From Dromiciops gliroides (taxonomy: Eukaryota > Chordata > Mammalia > Microbiotheria > Microbiotheriidae): a DNA stretch of 64,000 nucleotides. Made by a program: the position numbers and the translations under genes. Shown piece after piece: positions 36,991 to 50,273 of the stretch. The stretch covers positions 191,534,026 to 191,598,025 of the forward strand of contig NC_057861.1 of NCBI RefSeq assembly GCF_019393635.1, given 5' to 3'. How positions within the stretch are numbered: the first letter of the stretch is position 1; each line of letters opens with the position of its first letter. The notes under the pieces were generated by a model, which made no database searches, was not told where the DNA came from, and worked only from the letters and a program-made list of their open reading frames with translations.

Positions 36991-37059
36991 AGTAGGACTT
37001 TTTCCTAATTAAGAGAGGACTCTTAATTAAATGGATACAGATAGGAAGGAACACAAGGC

Positions 37060-37310
37060 ACTTAATAATAACAATATCTGGCATTTATATACCATTTTAA
37101 AGTTTACAAAGCGTTTTATTTTTTTGAGCCTTGCAAAAATCCTGGTAGGTAGATAGTAGAGGTCTTATCTCTATTTTACACATGATCAATTTGAGCCCTA
37201 GAGAGATTAAGTGATTTCTCTATGGTCACACAGCTAGTAAGAGTCAAAGAAATGATTTTAATCTAGCTCTTACAGATTCCAAGCCCAGCACTGTTACCTA
37301 CATGGCATGA
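37060..37310 (-). mobile_element. MIR
   Basis: Antisense MIR: 'ctggcatttatataccattt', 'ttttacacatgatcaatttg', 'ggtcacacagctagtaagag'. Confidence 0.65.
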
Positions 37311-37561
37311 CATAATGCAAAGAGAACTAGGTCTGGACTTAGAAGAACTAAGTTGAAATCATGGCTCTGTTACTTAATACTGGTATGACCTTATGCAAGT
37401 CACTTAACCTTGTAACTGTCACTGTTTCCCCTTATGTAAAAGGGAGGAGTTGGATTAGATCCAGGCTTCTTAAACTTTTTCCACCTGAGACCCCTTTTTG
37501 CCTGAGAAATTTTTATGCAACCCTGGGTATATAGGTATACAAATCAAACATTTATTGCCAA

Positions 37562-37712
37562 TATATTTTTTTTTTTAGTGAGGCAATTGGGGTTAAGTGA
37601 CTTGCCCAGTGTCACTCAGCTAGTAAGTGTTAAGTGTCTGAGGCTGGATTTGAACTCAGGTACTCCTGAATCCAGGGCCGGTGCTCTATCCCCTGTGCCA
37701 CCTAGCTGCCCC
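37562..37712 (-). mobile_element. WSINE1-like SINE, mixed subtype
   Basis: Inserted in the MITE; duplication TATTGCCAA at about 37,553-37,561 and 37,713-37,721. Confidence 0.9.
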
Positions 37713-38196
37713 TATTGCCAAATTTTTCATGACCCCTACATTCAGTTATTATCCCATATAGGATCTTTTTTATTTTAAAATAATAAACATTTTTATTTAT
37801 AGCTTTGGGTTCTAGTTTTTATCCCTCCTCTCCCCCCGCCTTGAGGAGGTACACAATCAGATATAGGTTATACATGTACAATTATGTAAAACATTACCAT
37901 ATTAGTAATTTTGTGTAAGAAAATTTGAATAAAAGGAAAAATGAAAGAAAGTGAATATAGCATGCTTCCATCTGAGTTAATATCAGTTCTTTCTTTGGAG
38001 GTGGATGGTATGTTTCATCAGGAGGCCTTTGGTGTTGTCTTGGATCATTGTATTGTTGAGAATAGTTGTCTTTCTGTTCTTCATCAAACAATATTGCTGT
38101 ATCTGCACAATGTTCTCTTGGTTCTGCTCTCTTCACTATACATCACTTCGTACAAGTCTTTCCAGACCTTTCTGAAATCATTGTGCTTGTCATTCC

Positions 38197-41006
38197 CTTT
38201 TTTCCTTTTTCTTTCTTTTTTTCCCAAGTTTTATTTTCCAAATTACATTTAAAAGCAAATTTTGACATCAATTTTTTTTTAAACTTTGTGTTCCAACTTC
38301 CCTTCCTCTCTCCCTTCCCACCCCCCATCCCAAGAACTCAAGCGATTCAATATAAATTATACATAAGTAGTCATGGAAAACATCTCTACATTGGCTAGGT
38401 TGTGAGAGAAAACAGATAAAAACAAAACTTCAGATTAAGGAATTGTTTAAAAAAAAGTGTTTCAGTCTGTTTTCAGATACCATCAATTCTTTCTCTATAG
38501 ATGGATTGCAATTTTCATAAGTTCTTCAGAGTTATACTGAATCATTGCCTTGCTGAAAATAACCACATATTTCCCAGCAGATCACCTTACACTAATGCTG
38601 CTATTTTGTATACAGTACATTTCTCTCTGCTTCAGTTCATGTGGGTCTTTCCAGGTTTTTCTGATAGCATCCTGTTCATCATAACTTTTATATGGTACTG
38701 TGAGATTTTAAATTGGATATAAGAGCATTAAACTCTCTTTTAACCTTTCCCTTATATATCTCCCAGACCAGTAAGAGAAAGAAGCCTCTGAGCTTTAATT
38801 AGAGAGGGATTAATTAGCTTTTATTGTTTTCGAATTAATTAGCCAACAAACAGGTGATACTGATTAGGGAAATAGGAAAGTAGAAATACAAATGAATAGT
38901 CTTAGATCTAAGCTTAGTCTATATTCTTTCATAAAACTCACTGAGTCCCAAAACTACCTCTCAGGCTGAGAACCAGAGTTGAACGCGTGCTGCCACTGAG
39001 AACCAGAGCCCATCATCTGAATGCACAGTCAAACCTGAGCCAGAGTGTGTGAGCTGAGAGAGAGAGCACTTTCGTTCTCTCCTCATTTTTAAGCTGGAGC
39101 CCCAGAAGTCTGACATGCTTGGCCACACTCTCCCGGGCAGCTGCAGGCACACGGCTGTTTGTCATGGTCTCCTCCCTGAAAGGGTGGTCCTTCAAAAACT
39201 GGCGGTCCTTCAAAAACCATTTCAGTAGTGTGTGTTCAACTCTTAAAACGAAAGTTAAAACTTTCATTTTTTACCACAGTACCTTAAACTTGACAAAAAA
39301 TTTTCTTCACAATAGCCCAGCAGAGTAGGTACCATATGTTTTGCCATTTTATTCAATCATCATAACTGTTTCCTTCCATCCTATTCCCTTCCAATGATAT
39401 TTACTCTATTTTCTATCTTATTTTGCCCTATTCCTCCTCAAAAGTATTTTGTTACTGACTGCCCCCTCTCCCGTTCTACCCACCCTTCATTCACTCTTCC
39501 TTCCTTGTCCTCTTTCCCTCCTACTTTCCTGTAGGGTTAAATAAATTACTCCTCCCAATTGGCTGTGTATGTTGTTCCCTCCTTGTGCCCACTCTGATGA
39601 GGTTAAGGTCTTTGAGCTAATTCTGTTTTCTAAATTTTTCTTCTTCCCTCCCTCCTCAACTCTCCCTATGAAATCAAGCAATTCAATATATGTCATACAT
39701 GTGCAGTTATGAAGAACATCTTCACCTTCCTTGAAAGTGTTTTGCTTTTTTACACCTCCTTCCCCCAAACTTCCCTTCCCTCCTTCCCCTCTCCCCGCCG
39801 CCCCAATATCCTTCCCTTCCCACTTTTCTTTAGGGCAAAAACATATTACTATATCCGCTTGAGTATGTATGTTATTCCCTCTTTGAGCCAATTCTGATGA
39901 TAGTAAGGTTCACTCACTCCCCCACTCCTTCCCCCTCTTCCCCTCCCCTCCATAAGCTTTTTTTGGGTTTCTTTCATGTGAGCTACCTCTCCCCAGACCA
40001 TCTCTCTTCTTCCCCTTCCCCCCAGTCTATTCCTCCTACCCCATAACCCTATTTTAAAGATGTCATCATGGGTTAGTTAGGTGGCACAGTGGACAAAGAA
40101 CCAGCCCTGGGCCCAGGAGGCCCAGAGCCCAAATCCAACCCCAGACATAAGACAACCCACCCTGTTTACTCCATAAAGAACAAGGATACACAAAAGATAA
40201 ATGCTTTACAAATACCATCCCTTCATATTCAGTTCAGACCTGTGTCCTCTGTGTATTCCTTACTGAAAAAGTTCTTATGAGTTGGAAGTATTATTTTCTC
40301 ATGTATGAATGTAAACAGTTTAACTTTTTAATGTCCCTTGTGATTTCTTTTTTCCTGTTTACCTTTTTATGATTCTACAGGGTCTTGTATTTGAAAGTAA
40401 AATTTTCTATTCAGTTCAGGTCTTTTTATCACAGATGCCTGAAAGTCCTCTTTTTTTCATTGAAGTCCCATTTTTTCCTCTGAAAGATTATAATCAGTTT
40501 TGCTGGGTACATGATTCTTGGCTGTAGTCCCAGTTCCTTTGCCCTCTGGAATATCATTCCATGCCCTCTGGGCCTTTAATGTAGATGCTGCTAGATCTTG
40601 TTTTATCCCTGCTGGGGTGGGACAGCCAAATTCTTCCCTAGGTCCTGCTGACACCCCTTTGCTTCTCTCCCCCCCCCCCATCCCCCAGCCAGTCATTCAG
40701 CCCTCTCACCCTACTGCAAGCTCAGTTGCAGAAGATGATGGTGCTGCAGCTGATTCAGAGGTTCAGGGGTTAAATTCCTCTGGTGCATCTTGCCTGGGAT
40801 CTCTGTTGTCCAGATTGCAGGGTTGGACTTTACTCGTAACCTAGCACAGCGCCCTTTAATCTGTCTATGGCTGGAAAATAATCTCAACCCATATGTTTGT
40901 GGGTTTTTCTGCTCCAGGGGTTCTTTTATTGCTGTTTTGGGGGTAATTGTATCAGGAGCTCTGTGTGTTTAATGTCTTCCCTTCACCATCTTGGCTCTGC
41001 CCCTCT
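38197..41006 (-). mobile_element. Half-L1 (HAL1-like) element, internally deleted
   Basis: On the minus strand, from 41,006: a GAGCCAAGATGG-type 5' end, a 5' leader, the ORF1 C-terminus (frame 40,457-40,620, segment LAASTLKAQRAWND), a SINE-like segment (about 40,150-40,078), a purine-rich tract with a repeated 'gaattggctcaaagagggaa' motif, then the L1 3' end at 38,197. Reverse transcriptase sequence is absent. Target duplication CTTGTCATTCC / CTTGTCATTTC at 38,186-38,196 and 41,007-41,017. Its ORF1 N-terminal half is also missing, unlike the related copy at 61,183. Confidence 0.7.
38699..39278 (-). mobile_element. Solo LTR of an endogenous retrovirus
   Basis: A 580-bp unit, TG...CA, with a 4-bp duplication (GTAC) at 38,695-38,698 and 39,279-39,282. 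An AATAAA on the minus strand near 38,828 gives minus orientation. It sits inside the half-L1 element and is therefore the youngest layer of the stack. Confidence 0.82.
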
Positions 41007-41189
41007 CTTGTCATTTCTTATAGCACAATAATATTCCATCACTGTCACCATATGGGATCTTGACCCACAGTTTAAGAAGCTTTGGATTAAATGATCTAAG
41101 GTCTTTCCCCAGCTTTAAACCCTGTGATTTTTCAATTAAATCCATTTCCTAAGGCAAATGTAATGTATCATTCTTAGGCAGAGATTCTT

Positions 41190-41596
<407 letters not shown>

Positions 41597-41611
41597 TTAG
41601 GCAGAGATTCT

Positions 41612-41860
41612 TAACCCGAGGTCCACAGATATCCACATTGGGTGGGTTAGGATTCTGGGAGGTGGGGGGGGGGATGTTTGTGAACTTGGATTGGGGGGAA
41701 AATTGCATCTTTGGTTTCACTAACTTCTAACTGAAATTTAGCATTCCTTCAATTAGAAATGTAAGCAAATTACCAAATACTATTCTGAGGAGGACATAGG
41801 TTTTCCCCAGACTATCAGATGGGTCCTCTGTGGTAAATAAGTGTTCTTGCCAGAGCCTGT
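41612..41860 (+). mobile_element. hAT-like MITE remnant hit by the RPL36 retrocopy
   Basis: The stretch after the RPL36 copy (attcttaacccgaggtcca, then a run ending near ccagactatcagatgggtcc) resembles a dispersed, non-coding DNA transposon whose end reads roughly GATTCTTAACC. That terminal sequence is the target duplicated by the retrocopy. The right end is not clearly visible. Confidence 0.4.
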
Positions 41861-41956
41861 GGTGGCCATCCTGGGTACTGTTGTTAATGAAAAAGTTTGG
41901 AAATAGTGGAGGGTAATAGGGGAGAAAAGGGTTGCCTATGACTTGATGTCATTTGA

Positions 41957-42118
<162 letters not shown>

Positions 42119-42775
42119 TGATTAATAACTAATTATCACAGTCTTTATATATAAGAATCATCCTAAATTAGTATGTAAAACATGCCTCATTGTTATCTGG
42201 ATTACATAAGAGCTTTTACATGTCTTCATACTCCTTATGATCACCTGCCATTGATGATAGAAGGCTAATTTCCAACACTGATTTAAAAGTAGATTGAATG
42301 TTGGTAAAAGTGAACATCTCTTCAGAGGACATTTATGTCCAAATTCTGAGAAGTTCATCATGACACACAGCACTAACCGTAACCTTTGTTTCATGCAAAT
42401 TCAGGACAGAATTAGAAAAGGGAATGTATTACTTTTTTGCTGTGTTTTCTGGCAAAGCTTCTAGGTCGTTGATCAGGTAGACTAAGGAATGATGATTTAA
42501 TCTCACTAACCTCATGTGTAGCTTGTAAATAAAATACTTCATTGAAATCTTACCATTGTTCTCATGATGACTATTTAGCCTCTGCAAATACAGCCTGATT
42601 CTCTGGTTGTGGGTTAATGTCTTCTATATACACAGGCAAATTCATGGTCAAATTGGAACCAGGGCTAGCTAATTTTTATTTTTATTTTTTTGGTATTTAC
42701 TATAGGAGAAGCACATAGTAATTATCTTCCTTCACCAAAGTAAATTTGTACCTGCTTTGCACCTTATTATAAGAG

Positions 42776-42930
42776 CAGGGGTTCTTAACCTGGGATCTGT
42801 GACCTTGTTTTAAAAAAATATTTTGATAGCTATACTTCAGTATGATTGGTTTCTATAATCTACATGTTTTATTATATGCATTAAAAAATTGTCAAAAGGT
42901 CCATGATACACAAGGGGTACAAAAGGTTAA
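42776..42930 (+). mobile_element. hAT-like MITE (GTTCTTAAC family), right end lost
   Basis: Left end CAGGGGTTCTTAACCTGGG and the body 'aaatattttgatagctatac' match the copy at 52,524. The right end runs into MIR-like sequence. Confidence 0.55.
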
Positions 42931-43320
42931 TTGACTTCCCCAGGGTCACATGGCCAGTGTGTGTCAGAAGCTAGATTTTAACTCAGGTCTTCCTAATCAC
43001 AAGGCCACTGCACAGTGCTGTGTGGTGAGTCCTAGGTTTAAAAAATTTAACTTTAACAAATTATTGCTACTGTTATAATCCTATAAGTGGAAATAACTGA
43101 TTTTTTGAAATAAGAAATATTGGCTTCTCCTATGGAGTTACTAAAAATTAGTCTAGGCTGACTTTTCTGACACTTGCAGACTATTGTCTTTATTCATCCC
43201 ATCCATAGGTTTTAGATGTCCTCAGCAGAAAGGCAACTCTTCATCTAAGGATTTGAGCTATATGAAGCATTTCTCAGTTTGGAATTGTCTGGGGTAACCT
43301 GCCTGGTTGTCCCTTAATTT

Positions 43321-43467
43321 TTTTTTTTTAAGTGAGGCAATTGAGGTTAAGTGACTTGCCCAGGGTCACACAGCTAGTAAGTGTCAAGTGTCTGAGTCCG
43401 GATTTGAACTCAGGTCCTCCTGACTCCAGGGCCGGTGCTCTATCCACTTCGCCACCTAGCTGCCCCC
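43321..43467 (-). mobile_element. WSINE1-like SINE, subtype B
   Basis: Perfect 13-bp duplications (TGTCCCTTAATTT) at 43,308-43,320 and 43,468-43,480. Confidence 0.95.
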
Positions 43468-43480
43468 TGTCCCTTAATTT

Positions 43481-45538
43481 CTAATCTTGACATTACTGGT
43501 CTCTTCAGCAGACCTCGCTCTTAATTATTATTATTTTTTCTTTTCATGCTTCTGTTTTTAAATTAAGAGAAATTTTTGGTCAACCTAAGCTGTAACAGTT
43601 TTAGTGGAAAGTATGGTAGATAATTTCTGAATTCAGTGTCCTTAGAACTATTAATGATGGTAATGATTTTCATTAATTCCCTATAAAGTTTTCTGCTGGC
43701 TTCCAGTAAGCTGGCTGAACAGTAACCAGCCTCTTTTTTTTTAAGTGATAATTTGTGCTTAACATTGTACAAGATGAAAATAAAGGCAGTTTTATCATGT
43801 CACTAATTCTGTCAAGCAACCAGGGTTGTTAAAGGGTGAATGAAGCTTCTAACTATTTCTGATAACCTTTCAAGCAACTTATGCTTTTAAATCTCTGCCT
43901 TGATAATTTTGATTTTCTTTGTGGACTTCCATTTGCTCTTCCACCTCCCCCTTTTTTTCATTTCAACCTGCTCTATGACCTTTGTACACTTTGCCCAGGA
44001 CCCACTGGCTTCTCAGCCAGTGGTCAAATAACTGCCTGAAATATGATCAGGTTGCCCATTAGCAGGGTATGGGAGAGCTTCTCCCCAGTAATAGATTAGT
44101 CATCACCATGGGAAATAACACAAAAGCCTTGGAACTGATTGGACCCAGTGACACTAGGCAAATTGCTCACTGTGTCTGAAATGATTAGAAATAGGCTTTC
44201 ATTACCTTTATCTGAAGCAACATCCAGGGTTTAATAGTAACAACAACAAAAACAAAAAGTAAGGTAACCAAGGAAGCAGGTTTCTGAAACCAAATAGAAT
44301 GTAGCAAAATAAGATATTTATATATCCTTACTGAACTGCTTGAATACTGCAGGAGAGCCTTAACCCTAAGCATTGATTGCTCTTTGTATACTTGTTTGAA
44401 ACTTGGTATATTTTTCAGCTGGCTGCTTCTAGGCAACAAAGCTAGGCATGAATGAAGGGAAAGATGACTTGACATTTACAGAGTGATATATATTCTTTCT
44501 TGTTTTAGCAGAAGAGATTGTTGAAAAAATATGTAATAGGAAATTAGGTGATCGTTAGGTGACCAGACTTAATTTTTATCATTCACTTGCTACTTCAGAA
44601 ATGCTTTCATAAAGAAGAGGTATTGTGTTTTTATTCAAAACAAAAACCAACCTTGGTGCTTTATTTATGTTGACAGGTGTACTGTCAAATGCTGACCTAA
44701 ATATATTTAGCATTCTGTGGCAGATACTCAATTTCAAGCAGATGTAAAAGTCTTGGAATACCTTCACCTATGAATTTTTTGTTACTTGGATGAATTAAAA
44801 CTAAACTTGGAATTAACTCCTAAACTTACTTTCTATTCAGAAAATTCGATGTATTGAAGACCATAGGGAAAACATGTTGGGCTCTCCAATTTTGAGTCCA
44901 AATTAACTCAACAGCTGTCTCTTGAGTGTCTGCTTTGTTAAAGAAAGGCACAAAACTCATAGTAGATTCCAGAGAGAAACAGAAATGTGTCTTGTTTTAT
45001 CTCCATGTGTCAATATAGAAAAATGGGCCACAGTGCAGAGGGAAACATAATAATAATAATAATAATTTTGGTGGGGGAACATATTATTTTAAGCTGGCCA
45101 CAATGCATCTTGATTTTAGGTTAGCCATTTGTAACCTGATGTGGCTCCTAAATATTGAGTCAGGTGGACTCATCAGCATCAGTTTTCCCCTTATGTGTTT
45201 CTGCTTCTCTTCTGAGAAATTGGCCAACTTCTGGACTCATCATCCATCTTCTACCTGGATGAGCCACTAGAGAATGGCTTGTCCTTAGCCTGAAAGGTCA
45301 AGTTCTTATTAAACTGAATGCAAGCATGAGAACAATTTATGAGGAAGCTGCTAGAGTCCTTTATAGCTGAAGATTTCCACGTTTCCCTAGGAAAACCAGT
45401 CTTTCTAAAAAAAAGGGTAGGAGGGGGAAGGCCTAAACATTTGAGGACAATAGTAACTTTCAATTTCCTAGGTGACAAGTTTGCTTCTACTTTACGAATA
45501 GAATTGTGAAAGGATAGAGAGCTCAAAGTTCAACAGAG
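43481..45538. other. Intron 3, longest repeat-poor stretch
   Basis: About 2 kb with no transposon I recognise and no exon-like frame. A short (AAT)n run lies at about 45,048-45,066. Confidence 0.45.
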
Positions 45539-45539
45539 C

Positions 45540-45707
45540 AAGAGTTCTTAACCTTTTTTTTTTGCCATGGACCCCTCTGGCAGTCAGAGGTAGTTTCAGG
45601 ATCCCTATTCAGAGTAATGTTTCTAAATGCATAAAAGAAAATACATGGGATTACAAAGGAGATGTTATATTGAAGTACAGTGATAAAAATATATTTTAAA
45701 AAAACAA
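45540..45707 (+). mobile_element. hAT-like MITE fragment (GTTCTTAAC family)
   Basis: Left end 'agagttcttaacctt' and the body 'aatgcataaaagaaaatac'. It stops at the start of the L1 and does not resume on the other side. Confidence 0.5.
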
Positions 45708-45772
45708 AGGGGTTGGAGGCAAGATGGCAGAGAAATCTAGGACATTTCTGAGTTTCTCTCAGAACAATTTTA

Positions 45773-45926
45773 TTTTATTTTATTTTTTTTAGTGAGGCAA
45801 TTGGGGTTAAGTGACTTGCCCAGGGTCACCCAGCTAGTAAGTGTTAAGTGACTGAGGCCGGATTTGAACTCAGGTACTCCTGACTCCAGGGCCGGTGCTC
45901 TATCCACTGCGCCATCTAGCTGCCCC
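45773..45926 (-). mobile_element. WSINE1-like SINE, subtype B
   Basis: In the L1 5' leader; perfect 13-bp duplications (CAGAACAATTTTA) at 45,760-45,772 and 45,927-45,939. Confidence 0.94.
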
Positions 45927-46000
45927 CAGAACAATTTTAAATCAAGCCTTCAAATGGATTCTGGAGCAACAGAGCCTAAAAAAAAAAGATGGAGTGAAAC

Positions 46001-46435
46001 ATTTTTTAAATTGTTTAATAGTATTTTCCCTCCAATTACATGTAAAGAAAGTTTTCAACATTCATTTTTGTAAGATTTTGAGTTCCAAATTTTTCTCCCT
46101 CCCTTCCTTCCTTTCCCTCTTTCTTCCTCCCCAAGGTTTTGTATGTATAATTATGTTCAACATATTTCCACATTTTTCATGTTGTGAAAGAAGAATCAGA
46201 CCAAAAGGGAAAAACCACAAGAAAGAAAAAACACACACAAAAAAGTGAAAATAGTATGCTTCAATCTGCATTCAGACTCCAAAGTTCTTTTTCTGGATGT
46301 GGAGAGTATTTTCTATCATGAGTCTTTGGGAATTGTCTTGGAGAATTGTATTGCTGAGAAGAGCCAAGTCTATTATAGTTGATCATCACACAGTGTTTCT
46401 GATACTTTGTAGAATATTCTCCTGTTTCTGCTCAG
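46001..46435 (-). mobile_element. L1 3' end inserted antisense in another L1
   Basis: Antisense L1 3' UTR ('caattacatgtaaagaaagt', 'gttgtgaaagaagaatcaga') breaks the 5' leader of the sense L1. No clear target duplication. Confidence 0.8.
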
Positions 46436-47082
46436 ACTTCAGGAAAGGTCTGTTTTACTTGGTAAAAGGGGAAAGCAGTTCAGTGCAGATGGTATCCAGG
46501 CAAGCCAGCAGGAGGCTCTTAGCGACAGCACAGATCATCAGCTAAAGCCCCTTGCTCTTGGCTCAGCAGGCCAATGGCACAGTAGATGAACTGTGAGACT
46601 TCTAGTCCCAGCACAGAAGGCAAACTGCCAGCCCTGGAAACCCCAGCATAACAAACAAGACTAGGTTGGGCTACCCAAGCACAGTGGGCAAACTGCTAGT
46701 ACCTGAGGTCCTGATGTAGAAGAGACCAGACTCCTGGCCCCCAGCACAAGAAGCTTGGGACAGTTTCCCCCTGTATCCCGGGAACTGAGTTCAATTTTAA
46801 AAGTCACAAAGTCAGCTGAAAATGAGTAAAAACCAGAAAAGAGCCCTGACCATAGAAAGCTACTGTGGAAAAGCAAACCTCAAACTCAGAAGAGGAAAAC
46901 AATGTCAGAGTGCCTACAAGCAAAACCTCAAAGGGCAATGTGAATTGGTCTCAAGCCCAAAAAGCATTCTTGGAAGAACTCAAAAAGGATTTTAAAAAAT
47001 CAAATAAGAGAGGTAAAAGAAAAATTGGGAAAAGAAAGTTATGCAGGAGAGATTCAAAATTGACTGAAGAAAACAATTTCTT

Positions 47083-47238
47083 TCTTTTTCTGTTTTTTTT
47101 TTAGTGAGGCAATTGGGGTTAAGTGACTTGCCCAGGGTCACACAGCCAGTAAGTGTTAAGTGTCTGAGGCCGGATTTGAACTCAGATACTCCTGACTCCA
47201 GGGCTGGTGCTCTATCCACTGCACCACCTAGCTGCCCC
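47083..47238 (-). mobile_element. WSINE1-like SINE, subtype B
   Basis: Inside L1 ORF1; 17-bp duplications with one mismatch (GAAGAAAACAATTTCTT) at 47,066-47,082 and 47,239-47,255. Confidence 0.94.
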
Positions 47239-50223
47239 GAGGAAAACAATTTCTTAAAAAATACAATTGACCAAATGGAAGAAAAAAATCACTGAAGAAA
47301 ACAACTCCTTAGAAAGTGGAATTGGCCAAATGGAAGAGGAGGAACAAAAGGTAGTAATTCCTTAAAAATTAGAATTGGGCAATTGGAAGCTAATGATTCT
47401 ATGAGCCATCAAGAATCAGTCAAACAAAAACATGAAAAAATATAAGAAAGTATAAAAAACCTCATTGGAAAAGCAATTGACCTGCAAAATAAATCCAGGA
47501 GAAATAATTTAAGATTTACTGGACTACCTGAAACCCATGATTTAAAAAACAGCATCTTTCAAGAAATCACTTAGGAAAACTGCCCTGTTATTCTAGAACC
47601 AGAGGATAAAATAGTCATTGAAAGAATCCACTGATCACCACAAAGAGATCCCAAAGTGAATACTCCAAGGAATATTGTAGCCAAATTCCAGAATTATCAG
47701 GTCAAGGAGAAAATACTGCAAGCAGCCAGAAAGAAACAATTCAAATATTGAAGAGTCAAAGTCAATATTACATAGTATTTAGCAGCTTCTACATTAAAGG
47801 ATTGGAGGGCTTGAAATATTTATTACAGAAGGCACAGAACCTGGGATTACAACAAAGAATCAACTACCCAGCAAAACTGACTATAATCTTTTGGGGGAAA
47901 ATGGATATTCAGTGTAATAGAGAACTTTCAAACATTCCTGGTGAACAGACCAAAGCTCAACAGAAAATTCATTTTCAAATATAAGATTCAAAAGAAGCAT
48001 AAAAAGGTAAATGGGAAAGAAAAAACATAAATTATTCAATAAGATTAAATTCCTACATGCTAAGATGATACTTGTAACTCTTAAGAGCTGTCTCTTAGGG
48101 CAGTTAGAAGGGAGTATACACAGACAAAAGATGCAGATATAAGTTGACATTTATGGGATGGCATAAAAACGATTAGGCTAATAAATAAAACTAAGAGCTG
48201 GAAAATTTTTAAGGGAAAAAAATCCAATAAAATAGATAACCTTTGGTTAATTTGATTTTAAAAAAGAAAGAAAACCAAATTAACAGTATCAGAAATGAAA
48301 AGGATGAATTCACCAACAATGAAGCAATTAAAGGAAATTAAAACAATATTTAGGAACTATTTTGCCCACCTGTATGCCAATAAATCTGATAATCTAAGTG
48401 AAATGGATGACTGTTTACAAAAATATAAATTGTCCAGATTAACAGAAGAGGAAATAAAATACTTAACCATATTTTAGAAAAAGAAATTGAACAAGCTAAC
48501 AGTGAACTCCCCAAGAGAAAAATCTCCAGTGCAAGATGTGTTGGTTCATAAATAAATTCTACCAACCATTGAAAGAAGAATTAATTCTACTGTTGTATAA
48601 ACTAAAGGAGGAGTCCTACCAAATTCCTTTTATGACACAGATATGGTGCTGATAACTGAATCAGGAAGAACCAAAACAGAGAAAGAAAATTTTAGGCCAA
48701 TTTTCCTAATGAATACGATACAAAAATTCTAAGTACAATATTAGCAAAAAGATTATAGCAATTTATCATGAGGATACTACACTATGACCAGGTGTGATTT
48801 ATAAGAGGAATGCACGGCCAGTCCAATATTAGGAAAACTATTAACATAATTGACTATCAATAACAAAACCAACAGAAATCATATGATTCTTTCAATAGGT
48901 TCAGAATATACTTTTTGACAAAATAGAGCACCCATTCCTTTTAAAAACACTAGAACACTAGAAAGCATAGGAATAAATGGAGTTTTCCTTAAAATGGTAA
49001 GTTGTATCTCTAAAACCATCAGTAAACATTATATGTAATGGGGATAAGCTAGAAGCTTTCCCAATAAGATTGGGGTGAAACAAGGATGCCCATCATCATC
49101 ACTATTATTCAATGTTGTCCTAGAAACGTTAGCATTAGCAATAAAAGAAGAAAAAGAAATAGAAGGAATTAGAATAGAATGAGGAAACAAAACAATATCT
49201 TTGTAGATGATACGATGGTATACTTAGAGAATCCTAGAGAATCAACTAAAAAACTACTGGATGTAATTAACAACTTTACCAAAGTTGCAGGATACCAAGC
49301 AAAGTCACATAAATCATCAGCATTTCTAAATATGACCAATAAAGCCTAGCATCAAGAGATAGAAGGAGAAATTCCATTTAAAATGACTGTAAGCAATATA
49401 AGATGTTTGGGAGTCTGCTTTCCAAGACAAACCCAGGAACTATATGAACATGATTACAAAATACTTTTCACACAAATAAAATCAGATTTAAATGATTGGG
49501 AAAAAATCAATTGCTCATGGGTAGGCCAAATTAATGTAATAAAATGACAATTCTACCTAATTTAACTTACTTATTCAGTGTCATACCAACCAAACTACCA
49601 AAAATTATTTTATGGAGCTATAAAAATAATGAAAAGTTCATCTGGAAGAACAAAAGGTCAAGAATATCAAAGGAATGAATAAAAACAATGCAAAGAAAGG
49701 TGACCTAGCCATACTACTTCTAAAACTATCTTATAAAGCAGCTATTTGGTACTGGCTAAACAATGGAGTGGTGGATCAGTGGGATAGTTTAGGTACACAA
49801 GGCACAGTATTAAAACCTAAGGCTCTAGCTTCTGGGGAATAGCTGAACAAGTTGTGGTTTATGAATATAATGGAATACTATTGTGACATAAGAAATGATG
49901 AGCAGGCAGATTTCAGAAAAACCTGGAAAGACTTATATGAATTGACTCTGAGTGAAGTGAGCAGAACCAGGAGAACATTGTACACCTTAACAGCAACATT
50001 ATGTGATGATCAACAGTGATAGACTTAGCTCTTAGAAATACAGTGATCCAACAATTCCAAAAGACTTAATGGAAAATCCTCTTCACATCCAGAAAAAGAA
50101 CTGTGGAGTCTGAATGCAGATTGAAGCAGACTATTTTTATTTTTTTTCTTTCTCATGGTTTTTCCCTTTTGTTCTAATTCTTCTTTCACAACATGAGTAA
50201 TGTGGAAATACGTTTAACACGAT

Positions 50224-50273
<50 letters not shown>

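Larger units (their letters stand above)
37767..41047 (-). mobile_element. L1 3'-end insertion, itself interrupted
   Basis: Antisense L1 3' UTR and ORF2 end at 37,767-38,196, continuing at 41,007-41,047. Target duplication CCATATAGGATCT / CCATATGGGATCT at 37,754-37,766 and 41,048-41,060 lies in the MITE. Confidence 0.8.
37461..41082 (+). mobile_element. hAT-like MITE (CTTCTTAAACT family), interrupted
   Basis: Left end CCAGGCTTCTTAAACT and right end AGTTTAAGAAGCTTTGG form terminal inverted repeats. The flanks duplicate TGGATTAGAT (37,451-37,460) / TGGATTAAAT (41,083-41,092), compatible with an 8-bp hAT target. A SINE (37,562) and a nested L1 (37,767-41,047) lie inside. Confidence 0.75.
37315..41140 (+). 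mobile_element. MIR split into 37,315-37,460 and 41,083-41,140
   Basis: The left half ends at 'gttggattagat' and the right half resumes 'tggattaaatgatctaaggt' with the usual MIR tail. All 3.6 kb between is later insertion. This is the oldest layer of the stack. Confidence 0.6.
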
